Shown: piece by piece, positions 49,241 to 58,100 of the stretch
Layout: every line of letters begins with the position of its first letter
Position numbering within the stretch: position 1 is the first letter of the stretch
Source: an uncultured Odoribacter sp.
Lineage (GTDB): Bacteria > Bacteroidota > Bacteroidia > Bacteroidales > Marinifilaceae
NCBI GenBank assembly: GCA_944321145.1
Contig: CALUKF010000005.1
Coordinates: forward strand, 36,378-100,377
Direction: 5' to 3'
DNA length: 64,000 nucleotides
Program-made: the position numbers and the translations under genes
The notes under the pieces: generated by a model
What the model saw: the letters and a program-made list of their open reading frames with translations, nothing else
Database searches by the model: none
Told to the model about the DNA's origin: nothing

Positions 49241-50404
49241 TTATGGAGTGCTTGTTTCTAATTCTTTCTCAATTTCTTCAATTGTAGGTAAACTTCCTCG
49301 GAAGTCTTTCGGTAAGGCTTGCCCTAATTCGTAGTCGGAGATTCCGATGGGCTTTTGTATGTCGCGCAAAGCATATTCTGCCTTGATGCGGTCTTTGGTT
49401 TTGCAGAGCAATAGCCCAATGGTACGGTTGTCGCCCTCACGGCAAAGGAGGTCATCCACGGCAGAGCAGTAGAAGTTGAGTTTGCCGATGTATTCCGGTT
49501 TGAATTCCGTGTCTTTCAATTCTATTACCAAATATCTGTGCAGGAAAGTGTTGTACATCAACATGTCGATATAGTAGTCATCACCTGACACTTCTATGTG
49601 GTATTGCCGCCCCATAAAAGCGAAGCCTGCCCCCATTTCGATGAGGAACTTTTCCACGTGCTTGACCAAGCCGATTTCCACATCACGCTCATTGTATGGG
49701 TCGGTGAAAGTCAGCATGTCGAATATGTACGGGTCTTTGAGCATTGCTTTTACTTCATTTGCTTCCGGTGCGGGCAGGGTTGCGGTGAAATTGTTTGCCA
49801 ATGCCCCGTGCTTGCCGTAATCATCAAGTTTGATGGCTTCTTGCAGGTAGCGTGTCGTCCAATGGTTGGCAATGCTTTGCACCATGTACCAATAGCGGGC
49901 ACGAATGTCTTTAACTTGTTTTATCAATACAAGATTGTGCGTCCAATCTAGATGCTTGATGGGAAGGGTGAAGTTGTATTTGCCCAATTGCGCAACCATT
50001 GGTTGCGCAATTGGCTTTGATTTCTCATCCAATTGCGAAATCATTGATTTCGTAATTTCGCAGGAAGCAGTTTTGACCATTGTAAGCTCTTGATTGTATT
50101 CACAGAAGAACTGTACCATATATTGCATATTCCGTACTGTAAAGCCTTTAATCTCAGGATAGTCGTTTTTTAAGTCAACGGACAGCCGTTGTAAGGTCTT
50201 TTTGCCCCAGCCATCTGCCGCTTGGCTTTGTTGGAGCATTCCGCCAATGTCCCAGTACATTCGTAGCATTTCCTCGTTGGCAGCATGGATTGCCCGTTGT
50301 TGGGCAATCAGTATTCTCTGTTTGATTTGGCGAAGCAATGCCGTATACCCGCGAAAGCTTTCCGCCAAAGTTACATTGGGTTGTATATCTGTGTCTTTAG
50401 CCAT
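49241..50404 (-). CDS. DUF1016 (YhcG family) PD-(D/E)XK nuclease-fold protein
   Basis: 387 residues from MAKDTDIQ. The N-terminal YhcG_N part has MYWDIGGMLQQSQAADGWGK and FTVRNMQYMVQFF; the C-terminal DUF1016 nuclease-like domain has FAFMGRQYHIEVSGDDYYID followed by LVIELKDTEFKPEYIGKLNFY, giving the D...ExK signature. Members often sit near restriction-modification and other defence genes, and nuclease activity is expected but unproven. About residues 118-146 are encoded by a stretch of DNA palindromes (49984-50052). The promoter at 50424-50454 excludes the longer frame from 50446. Array A lies at its 3' side. Confidence 0.9.
   Translation of the reverse strand: MAKDTDIQPNVTLAESFRGYTALLRQIKQRILIAQQRAIHAANEEMLRMYWDIGGMLQQSQAADGWGKKTLQRLSVDLKNDYPEIKGFTVRNMQYMVQFFCEYNQELTMVKTASCEITKSMISQLDEKSKPIAQPMVAQLGKYNFTLPIKHLDWTHNLVLIKQVKDIRARYWYMVQSIANHWTTRYLQEAIKLDDYGKHGALANNFTATLPAPEANEVKAMLKDPYIFDMLTFTDPYNERDVEIGLVKHVEKFLIEMGAGFAFMGRQYHIEVSGDDYYIDMLMYNTFLHRYLVIELKDTEFKPEYIGKLNFYCSAVDDLLCREGDNRTIGLLLCKTKDRIKAEYALRDIQKPIGISDYELGQALPKDFRGSLPTIEEIEKELETSTP
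49984..50052. repeat. two perfect palindromes inside the DUF1016 coding sequence
   Basis: 49984-49998 and 50000-50014 are complementary over 15 bases around a single base (left arm CCAATTGCGCAACCA). 22 bases on, CGAAATCA (50036-50043) and TGATTTCG (50045-50052) are again complementary around one base. Both begin with a variant of CAATTGCG, so the second looks like a degenerate copy of the first. They encode the hinge between the two domains of the protein. Confidence 0.8.
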
Positions 50405-50423
50405 AACTTTTTTTCTTTCCTGC

Positions 50424-50454
50424 CAAAGGTAGGGAAATTCCTGCAATCGGGCAA
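50424..50454 (-). promoter_or_regulatory. promoter of the DUF1016 gene
   Basis: On the minus strand TTG (50454-50452), 20 bases, TACCTTTG (50431-50424), then 19 bases to the ATG at 50404. Confidence 0.7.
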
Positions 50455-50496
50455 GAGGGGCGGGGTGGGGGATTTTTTGGGTGGGATTGTGTAGGG

Positions 50497-50536
50497 AGAT
50501 TGGATGGAAATTTGTAGATTTGCGTAGCGTAAATGA
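50497..50536 (+). repeat. 40-bp promoter repeat, copy 1
   Basis: Matches 51762-51801 at 39 of 40 bases (starts AGATTGGATGG, ends GCGTAAATGA; the difference is at 50526 against 51791). It contains the -7 box TAGATTTG (50515-50522) and leads within 14 bases to the ATG of the redoxin gene. Confidence 0.85.
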
Positions 50537-50550
50537 TAATTTGACAGGTT

Positions 50551-51741
50551 ATGAAGATAGGTTTGTTTGCCGTGGTGGCGGCTTTGGCGTTGGGGGCATG
50601 CGCTTCCGCGCGGGATGTGCCGGAAGGGGAATTCCGGATTGAAGGACGGGTGAGGCATGTGCCGGATGGTGCAATACTTAGTTTGGTCGTTGACAAACCA
50701 ACAGGCTATGTGGTGGTGCAGGCGGATACCTTGCGGCGGGGAAAGTTTGTGTTCCAAGATACGGCAACCGTGCTCCGGCAGCTAATGATTACGGCAGAGG
50801 GAGAGGGATTCCCGAATACGTGGCTGCCGGTGTGGGTGGATTCGGGAAAGCGCATCCGAGTCAATGGGCAAGACAAGTTGTTGGATCTCTGGCGTGTGGA
50901 GAGCAACATCGCGGAACAGCAGGAGTCAAATGCTTATACAGCCTATGCACTGGAGGAGAGGCGGAAGCTGTCGGAATGTGCTGTTGAACAGGTTGCGCTA
51001 TTGAAACAAATGGGCGGCATGTATGCTAGCGATACGAAGGAAAAGAGGCAGCTGGCAGAGCGATTTGATTCCGTTACCCATGAGGTGACTGTTTTGACCA
51101 CGGCAATGGCGTTGAAAGAATTGGAATATATGCAGACAGCGCCCAAGACCCCGTTGTGGTGGGAACGATTGTTGATGTATGCAAAAATTGCCCGCATGAT
51201 GGCAAGGGATACGGTTTTTGTAAACCAAGTAAGGGCGGTGTATGCCCGCTTGACCGAGGAAGAGAGGGAAGCGGGAGACGGGGCTGACATCGCTTATTAT
51301 TTGTTGCCGAAAAAAATTGTTGGGGTTGGGGATGCGATGGCGGATGGCGATTTGTATGACCGGGAGGGGAAGGTGCATCATTTGTCGGAGTTGGAGGGTG
51401 GATATATCTTGCTTGATTTTTACGGGAGCGGGTGTCTGCCTTGCCGGCAAGCCCTGCCGGAATTGGAGGAGTTGATGGAGATGTACAAAGGGAAGTTACA
51501 TGTGGTGGGCATTAGCCGGGAATCCAAAGAGAGTTGGATTGAATACTTGGACAAGGTGAAGCCTGCCGGGCTGCAATGGAACGAGGCAGATGCCGGGCGG
51601 GAAGGGCTTTTCAGGGCGTATGGCGTGCAGCCGATTCCCCATTACGTGCTGATTTCACCGGAGCGGAAGGTGGTGGATAGTTGGGTCGGTTATGGCGAGG
51701 GACGCTTGAAAATGAAGGTTAGACGGTGGTTGGAGGAGTAA
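50551..51741 (+). CDS. DUF4369/redoxin lipoprotein (TlpA-like)
   Basis: 396 residues. Lipoprotein signal with ALALGAC, a DUF4369-like beta domain at about 25-130 (EFRIEGRVRHVPDGAILSL), a helical linker, and a C-terminal redoxin domain with YILLDFYGSGCLPCRQALP: active site Cys295-Leu-Pro-Cys298, followed by LHVVGISRESKESW and the cis-proline IPHYVLISP. It should reduce disulfides in the periplasm, anchored to a membrane. It stands between two copies of a 40-bp promoter repeat, so it and the Fic gene downstream are probably transcribed from twin promoters. Confidence 0.92.
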   Translation: MKIGLFAVVAALALGACASARDVPEGEFRIEGRVRHVPDGAILSLVVDKPTGYVVVQADTLRRGKFVFQDTATVLRQLMITAEGEGFPNTWLPVWVDSGKRIRVNGQDKLLDLWRVESNIAEQQESNAYTAYALEERRKLSECAVEQVALLKQMGGMYASDTKEKRQLAERFDSVTHEVTVLTTAMALKELEYMQTAPKTPLWWERLLMYAKIARMMARDTVFVNQVRAVYARLTEEEREAGDGADIAYYLLPKKIVGVGDAMADGDLYDREGKVHHLSELEGGYILLDFYGSGCLPCRQALPELEELMEMYKGKLHVVGISRESKESWIEYLDKVKPAGLQWNEADAGREGLFRAYGVQPIPHYVLISPERKVVDSWVGYGEGRLKMKVRRWLEE

Positions 51742-51761
51742 AATGGAGTTTTTGTACGGAC

Positions 51762-51801
51762 AGATTGGATGGAAATTTGTAGATTTGCGTGGCGTAAATG
51801 A
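51762..51801 (+). repeat. 40-bp promoter repeat, copy 2
   Basis: 39 of 40 bases identical to 50497-50536. Its -7 box TAGATTTG is at 51780-51787, 20 bases before the ATG of the Fic gene at 51808. Confidence 0.85.
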
Positions 51802-51807
51802 GGAGTT

Positions 51808-52374
51808 ATGGACAGGAATAAGAGATATGAGATTGACAGGCTGAGTCTGCAGAAGGCGCAGGAGTTGTTTGCTTCCGGGGCGATCAACCGCATGGAGGTC
51901 GGTACTGCCAAGGGGTTGTGCGAGATACACAAATACCTTTTTGACGGGCTTTATGAGTTTGCGGGGAAGATTCGCAAGCTGAATATTGCCAAGGGAGGAT
52001 TCCGGTTTGCCAATTGCCTGTACCTGGAGGCGATTTTGCCCGTTATTGAGAAGATGCCGGAAGGCACTTTTGAGGAGATTATTGCCAAGTATGTGGAAAT
52101 GAATATTGCCCACCCTTTTTTAGAGGGGAACGGCAGGGCTACCCGCATTTGGCTGGATATGATGCTGAAGAAGAATTTGGGGAAGGTGGTGGATTGGCAG
52201 CGGGTGGACAAAGACCTTTACCTGCAGGCGATGGAACGGAGCCCGGTGAATGATTTGGAGTTGCGCGTGTTGCTCCAGCCTGTGCTGACTGACCGGGTGG
52301 ACGACCGGGAGGTGATTTTCAAGGGCATTGAGCAGTCGTATTATTATGAGGGGTATCGGAAGGAGGAGGATTGA
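51808..52374 (+). CDS. Fic family adenylyltransferase with C-terminal inhibitory motif (class III)
   Basis: 188 residues. Core motif [12 protein letters not shown] from His102, with the glutamate variant (HPFxEGNGR) of stand-alone bacterial Fic proteins. The C-terminal SYYYEG (Ser177, Glu181) fits the SxxxEG inhibitory motif of class III Fic proteins, as in the Neisseria NmFic type, in which oligomer state controls autoinhibition. The flap region reads [17 protein letters not shown]. NmFic-like enzymes AMPylate DNA gyrase and topoisomerase IV; that target here is inference. It differs from the Fic at 22216 in size, class and lack of a winged helix, so they are not recent duplicates. Confidence 0.94.
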   Translation: MDRNKRYEIDRLSLQKAQELFASGAINRMEVGTAKGLCEIHKYLFDGLYEFAGKIRKLNIAKGGFRFANCLYLEAILPVIEKMPEGTFEEIIAKYVEMNIAHPFLEGNGRATRIWLDMMLKKNLGKVVDWQRVDKDLYLQAMERSPVNDLELRVLLQPVLTDRVDDREVIFKGIEQSYYYEGYRKEED

Positions 52375-52468
52375 CCTGATGGCAGGGAGCCGGATGGGGC
52401 GAAGGGGGTGGTTAGCGGTCGTGTGCAGTTTTTTTAGCCGTGGGGATGGATTTTTAGAAAAATAGGTG

Positions 52469-52476
52469 TATTTTTG
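52469..52476 (+). promoter_or_regulatory. -7 box of xth
   Basis: TATTTTTG, 24 bases before the ATG at 52501. The stretch 52375-52468 holds nothing else recognisable. Confidence 0.55.
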
Positions 52477-52500
52477 GAGCGAATAGTAAAAAGTAGAGTT

Positions 52501-53256
52501 ATGAAGTTTATTTCTTGGAATGTAAACGGGTTGCGGGCATGCTACGGGAAGGGGTTTGAGGAGGCGTTCCGGACGCTGGATGCGGATTTTTTCTGCCTGC
52601 AGGAGACGAAGATGCAGGAGGGACAGCTGGACGCGGCGTTTGAGGGATACCGGTCGTATTGGAATTATGCGGAGAAAAAAGGGTATTCGGGGACGGCGGT
52701 GTTCACGCGGCGGGAGCCGCTGGCGGTGACGTATGGACTGGGAGCGGAGGAGCATGACCGGGAGGGACGGGTGATTACGCTGGAGATGGAGGATTTTTTC
52801 CTGGTGACGGTGTACACGCCCAATTCGCAGGACGAGTTGAGGCGGCTGGATTACCGGATGGAGTGGGAGGATGCTTTCCGGCAGTATTTGCTGGGGCTGG
52901 ACGCGCGGAAACCGGTGGTGGTGTGCGGCGACCTGAATGTGGCGCACCGGGAAATTGACTTGAAGAACCCGAAAGCGAACCGGCGGAACGCGGGGTTTAC
53001 GGATGAAGAGCGGGCGAAGTTCCAGGCGTTGCTGGACGCAGGTTTCGTGGATACGTTCCGCTATTTTTACCCGGACTTGGAGGGGATTTATTCGTGGTGG
53101 TCGTACCGTTTCCGGGCACGGGAGAAGAATGCGGGGTGGCGCATTGATTATTTCTTAGTGTCCGCACGGCTGACGGAGCGGCTGCAGGAGGCTAAGATTC
53201 ATACAGAGGTTTACGGTTCAGACCATTGCCCGGTGGAGGTGGTTTTAGATTTGTGA
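52501..53256 (+). CDS. xth: exodeoxyribonuclease III
   Basis: 251 residues, the family's length. Exonuclease III/AP endonuclease motifs: [25 protein letters not shown] (metal-binding Glu), [31 protein letters not shown], and the C-terminal WRIDYFLVS and [11 protein letters not shown] (catalytic Asp-His). It cuts at abasic sites and removes 3' blocks in base-excision repair. The start after the promoter at 52469 is preferred to 52474. Confidence 0.96.
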   Translation: MKFISWNVNGLRACYGKGFEEAFRTLDADFFCLQETKMQEGQLDAAFEGYRSYWNYAEKKGYSGTAVFTRREPLAVTYGLGAEEHDREGRVITLEMEDFFLVTVYTPNSQDELRRLDYRMEWEDAFRQYLLGLDARKPVVVCGDLNVAHREIDLKNPKANRRNAGFTDEERAKFQALLDAGFVDTFRYFYPDLEGIYSWWSYRFRAREKNAGWRIDYFLVSARLTERLQEAKIHTEVYGSDHCPVEVVLDL

Positions 53257-53258
53257 TT

Positions 53259-53834
53259 ATGCAGGCGAGCGACGGGGAGATATTGGCTGCTTTTCGGCGG
53301 GACATGGACGAGGGAGGGCGCTTGCTGTTCGGGCGGTATTATAAGCCGCTGGTGCTGTTTTCGTCCGGGCTGATAGACGATGCTGACCGGTCGGAAGATG
53401 TGGTGCAGGACGTGTTTTACCAGTTTATTAAGGGAAAGGTGTATGAGGAAATCACGGCGGAGACGTTGTCCTCTTATTTGTTTACCAGCGTGAAGCACCG
53501 TTGCCTGAATGAGTTGAGGGGGCAGCGGACGTATGTCCAGCTTGAAGTGTTGCGGCAGGAGGCGATGGAGGAAGAGGCTGTGACTTATTCTCCGGAGCTG
53601 GTGAAGGCTATCCGCGAGGCGGTGGAGCATTTGCCTGAAAAGACCCGCCTCACTATCCAGAAGGTGGTGATGGGGGGCAAAACTTATAAACAGGCGGCGG
53701 CAGAATTGGATGTGTCGGTGAACACGGTGAAGACTTTGTTGAGCCGCGGGTTGAAGGAATTGCGCCGGCAATTCCCTGATCCTATTTTGTTTTTTATGCT
53801 GATTGGGAAAATTAATGTGGCTGACAATCAGTAG
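53259..53834 (+). CDS. ECF RNA polymerase sigma-70 factor
   Basis: 191 residues starting MQASDGEILAAFRRDMDEGG two bases after the xth stop. Region 2: LLFGRYYKPLVLFSSGLIDD and SEDVVQDVFYQF; region 4: LPEKTRLTIQKVVMGGKTYK and the helix-turn-helix AAELDVSVNTVKTLLSRGLK. It heads the third sigma-fecR-susC-susD locus and should activate it. Because it follows xth so closely it may also be read from the xth promoter. The frame opens at 53226, but that overlaps xth. Confidence 0.95.
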   Translation: MQASDGEILAAFRRDMDEGGRLLFGRYYKPLVLFSSGLIDDADRSEDVVQDVFYQFIKGKVYEEITAETLSSYLFTSVKHRCLNELRGQRTYVQLEVLRQEAMEEEAVTYSPELVKAIREAVEHLPEKTRLTIQKVVMGGKTYKQAAAELDVSVNTVKTLLSRGLKELRRQFPDPILFFMLIGKINVADNQ

Positions 53835-53935
53835 TGTGTAATCTTTTTTGAAAAAAAGTCCGTTTTTTCATTCACCCATTTTCGGATTTGTGTGTCTTAC
53901 TTGGTAAATAATTCAATTTACTAAGGCAAATTTTT

Positions 53936-55105
53936 ATGGGTAACGCAGAAGATAAAATAGAGGAACAAATATACGACTTTTTAACCGGCGAGGCAAGCGT
54001 GGAGGAGATTGAGGCGTTGGAGCGTTGGCTGGCGGCTTCGGGCGAGGAGGGGAAAAGCCGCTTCAAGGCTTGTGTGCGCCGCTTTTATGCTGTGCGTTGG
54101 GCAGGGCAGGAGGTAAAGGCGGAGGGACGTGTGTTGGAGTTGGGAGGGGTGTCGGTGCGTCGCGTGAAGCGGAGCATCCGGTTGCGCCGTTGGGCAGTGG
54201 CGGCTACGGTGGCGGTTTTGACAGGCGCAGGGCTTGCGGGTTGGCTTTTGCGTGGCGGTGGGGAAGAGGTGACGTATGTTGCGAAACAGTATCCTGTGCT
54301 GATAGATGATACCCGTCCTGTGCTGAAGATGGAGGACGGGAGACAGATTGTGTTGCCGGCGGACGCGAAGACTATACGGGAAGATGCCAAGGGGCGCATC
54401 GCCATGGCGGACAGCAGCCTTCTGGAGTATCGCCTGGCAGGAACGGGGGCGGATACGGCTGTGGTGTTCCACACGTTGGAAGTGCCGCGGGGGTGTGAGT
54501 TCCAAGTGTTGCTGGCAGACGGGACGCGGGTGTGGCTGAACGCGGCAAGCCGGTTGCGGTATCCGGGGCGTTTTGTGGGTGACCGACGGGAGGTGTATTT
54601 GGAAGGCGAGGGTTATTTTGAGGTGGCGAAAGATGAAGGGGCGCCTTTTGTGGTGCATGCCCAGGAGATGGATTTGACTGTATTGGGGACGAGTTTTGAT
54701 ATCCGGGCATACGGGGAGGAACGGTCGGTGGTGACTACTTTGTTCACGGGACGGGTGGAGCAATCCTTTGCGGGCGTAGACGGGGAGGTGGAGTTGGCGC
54801 CTTCGCAGCGTTCGGTGTTTAACCGGGAAGGGCAGACTGTGAAAACGGAGCGGGCGGATGTGCGGGAGGCATTGGCTTGGAAAGAGGGGAAGATTGTCGC
54901 CCGGAATGAACGGCTGGAGGATATTTTCGTGATGTTGTCGCGGTGGTATGATTTCGAGGTGAGGTATACCCGCCCGGAATTGAAGGACATGCGTTTCCAT
55001 TTGCATACCAACCGGTATAAGACTATCCGGGAGGTGCTGGACAACCTGACGGCGACGAAGGGCATCCAGGTAGACTATTTTGAGGATATAATTTATATCA
55101 GATAA
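53936..55105 (+). CDS. FecR family anti-sigma factor
   Basis: 389 residues. Short sigma-binding N-terminus (YDFLTGEASVEEIEALERWL), membrane helix about residues 84-102 (WAVAATVAVLTGAGLAGWLL), FecR domain about 165-265 (EFQVLLADGTRVWLNAASRL, VYLEGEGYFEVAKDEG) and C-terminal DUF4974 (ERLEDIFVMLSRWYDFEVRY). It holds the ECF sigma factor encoded 101 bases upstream until the SusC protein downstream reports its ligand. Confidence 0.95.
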   Translation: MGNAEDKIEEQIYDFLTGEASVEEIEALERWLAASGEEGKSRFKACVRRFYAVRWAGQEVKAEGRVLELGGVSVRRVKRSIRLRRWAVAATVAVLTGAGLAGWLLRGGGEEVTYVAKQYPVLIDDTRPVLKMEDGRQIVLPADAKTIREDAKGRIAMADSSLLEYRLAGTGADTAVVFHTLEVPRGCEFQVLLADGTRVWLNAASRLRYPGRFVGDRREVYLEGEGYFEVAKDEGAPFVVHAQEMDLTVLGTSFDIRAYGEERSVVTTLFTGRVEQSFAGVDGEVELAPSQRSVFNREGQTVKTERADVREALAWKEGKIVARNERLEDIFVMLSRWYDFEVRYTRPELKDMRFHLHTNRYKTIREVLDNLTATKGIQVDYFEDIIYIR

Positions 55106-55190
55106 AAGGCAGGAGGGCATTGACGTGTTTGCTTGCCGGAAAAATGAGTGTTTATTAAAATTTAGTTATTCATCAAATTCACACAAACGT

Positions 55191-58100
55191 ATGAGAGAAA
55201 AATGGAGATTACAATGCGTTTTGCATAGGGCGAAGCTGCTTGTGGCTTTTACGTTGGTGGTCGTTTGTACCTGCCATGCGAGGGCATTGGGGCAAAACGA
55301 CCGGATTTCGCTGCATGTCAATGATGCGGCATTGTCGGATGTATTACGCCAGATAGAGGATCTGAGCGGGTACATGTTTGTTTACAAATCGGGCGATATC
55401 GAGCAAGCGGGGAGGGTCACGCTGAAGGCGGAGAATATGGCGGTCAGCACGATTCTGGAAAAATGCTTTGCGGATACCGGTTTGAGTTATGCCATTGAGA
55501 ATGGCGTGATTATTATCAGCAAAGCTGCTGCCCAAGTGGAAGGCAGGAAAGTGACCGGAAAGGTGACGGACGAGAATGGCGAGGCATTGCCGGGAGTGAC
55601 GGTGGTCATCAAGGGCACTTCGCTGGGAACCTCGACGGACATTGACGGAAATTATGTATTGACCTTGCCGGACGGCGACCACACGTTGGTGTTCTCTATG
55701 GTGGGCATGAACGAGAGAGAGGTGGCTGTCGGCAAACAGGAGGTCATTAACGTGATTCTGTCGGAGGGTATGATGGAGATGGACGAGGTGGTGGTACAAG
55801 GTATTTTCCAAAAGAAACTGTCGAGCTATACAGGTTCTGCAGTGACGGCGACAGCCGAGGAGATTAAAAAGGTAGGTTCGCTGAACTTGATTCAGGCGTT
55901 GAATGCGATAGATCCTTCGATTCGGTTGGAGAGTAACCTTTTTGACGGTTCCAATCCGAATGTGCTCCCAGAGATTACGGTGCGGGGTGAAAATGGTTTG
56001 GATTTGCGCCAGAATTCAGATGAAAACATGGAAAATCCGAATGCTCCGCTTTACATTTTGGATGGTATGGAAGTGAGCGCCCGCCAGATTTATGATATGG
56101 ATATGAACCGTATCGAGTCAACTACTATATTGAAAGATGCTTCGGCAACAGCCTTGTATGGTTCTCGCGGTGCAAACGGTGTCATATTGATTACGACAAA
56201 AGCACCGCTGCCTGGCGAAGTGAGGACTACTTTTAATGCAAATTTCAATGTATCAGTTCCGGATTTGCGGGATTATAATTTGATGAATGCAGAGGAAAAA
56301 TTGGAATATGAACGTTTGGCAGGTTTGTGGGATGGTTCCAGTACGGAAGAACAAGAGTCTAAGGATTTGGAATATAATGAGCGTTTGAAAGAAGTGCAGC
56401 GTGGTGTGAATACCTATTGGTTGTCCAAGCCTTTGCGGATAGGTGTAAATCAGCGTTATGCTTTGTATTTTGAGGGCGGTAGCACGCAGTTCAGATACGG
56501 TATTAACCTTCGCTATGACAATGACCAAGGTGTTATGAAAGGTTCCGGGCGAAACCGTTTGGGCTTGGAGGTGAATTTCAGATATAATATTGGAACGAAG
56601 TTGTATATAAATAATACGGCGACTTTGGAAGAAGTGAAGGAAAAGAATTCGCCGTACGGAAACTTTTCTACGTATGCTTATTTGAATCCGATTGACCGCC
56701 CGTATGACGAGGACGGGAACCTGATTAAGGAGTTTTGGCCTTATTCCAGCCAGTCTACCAATCCTTTAGTAAATGCTTCTTTGCCTAATTTTGATAGGGC
56801 GCATAACATTATGCTGCGGGATTATTTTAATATTGACTGGTGGGTTGTTGATGGGCTTCGAGTTCGGGGCAGTCTGGCTTATACCCGTGAAACCCGTAAG
56901 GCTGAGGTTTATAAATCACCGGGATCTACGGATTTTATTTATGAAGACGAAGTAGGGAAACGTGGTTCTTACCAGATAGACAATACGAGTTCATATAGTG
57001 TGGACGGGAATTTAAACATGATGTATTCGAGGACTTTTGCAGAAAAACACCTGTTGAGTGTAGGTATCGGTTCGGATTTGCAAGTGTCGCAGTCGGATAT
57101 GAATGGTTTTATCGCTACTGGTTTTGTGAGCGACAGGTTTGATTATGTTGGTGCAGCTACGCAATTTAAGGAGAATTCACAGCCTCGGGCTTCATACGAT
57201 ATGTCTAAATTGATAGGTTTCTTTGCTAATGTGAATTACGGGTATGACGACCGTTATTTTATTGATGCTTCATATAGAACGGATGGTTCCAGCAAGTTTG
57301 GAAAGGATTCCCGTTTTGCACCTTTCTGGTCATTGGGTTTTGCATGGAACCTTCATAATGAAAAATTTTGGGGAGGCAATCCGGCGCATACATTGAAAAT
57401 CAGAGGTTCTATTGGTAATACCGGTGGTGTAAATTTCTCATCTTCACAGGCATTGACAACTTATTATTATGATACTTCTAAAGAGTATAACGGAGTGTAT
57501 GGCGCATCTCTGAGGGGATATGGTAACCCGGCTCTGAAATGGCAGAATACCAAGACCTATGATGTAGGGCTTGATTTGACCTTGTTTGACAACCGCTTTT
57601 CTGCCTTTGTTGATTTTTATATTAAAAATACGGACAATTTGTTGTTGTCAATGGATGTGGCTCCTTCTGTCGGGTTTTCATCTTATACGGAAAATATTGG
57701 CGAATCACAGAATAAAGGTTGGGAAGGACGTTTCCGCGTGATGTGGATAGACAATAACGAACGCAATATTAATTGGAGTACGACGTTTGCCATTTTCCAG
57801 AACCGTAATAAGATTACGAAACTTTCCAATACTTTACAAGCATTGAATTCAGAGGCAATGAGCGATGATGTGACTTCGGGTAGAATTGTTTACCGGCAAT
57901 TTGAAGAGGGAAGATCACAGTCGGCTTTGATGGTGGTGCAGTCTGCCGGCATTGACCCGGCAACCGGGCAGGAAGTATATGTTAAGTTGGATGGGACTAA
58001 GACATTTACTTATGATCCTAGCGATAAAATCATGGTCGGTGATATGAATCCTAAAGCTGAGGGTACTATTGCCAGCAACTTTAATTGGGGAGGTTTTAAC

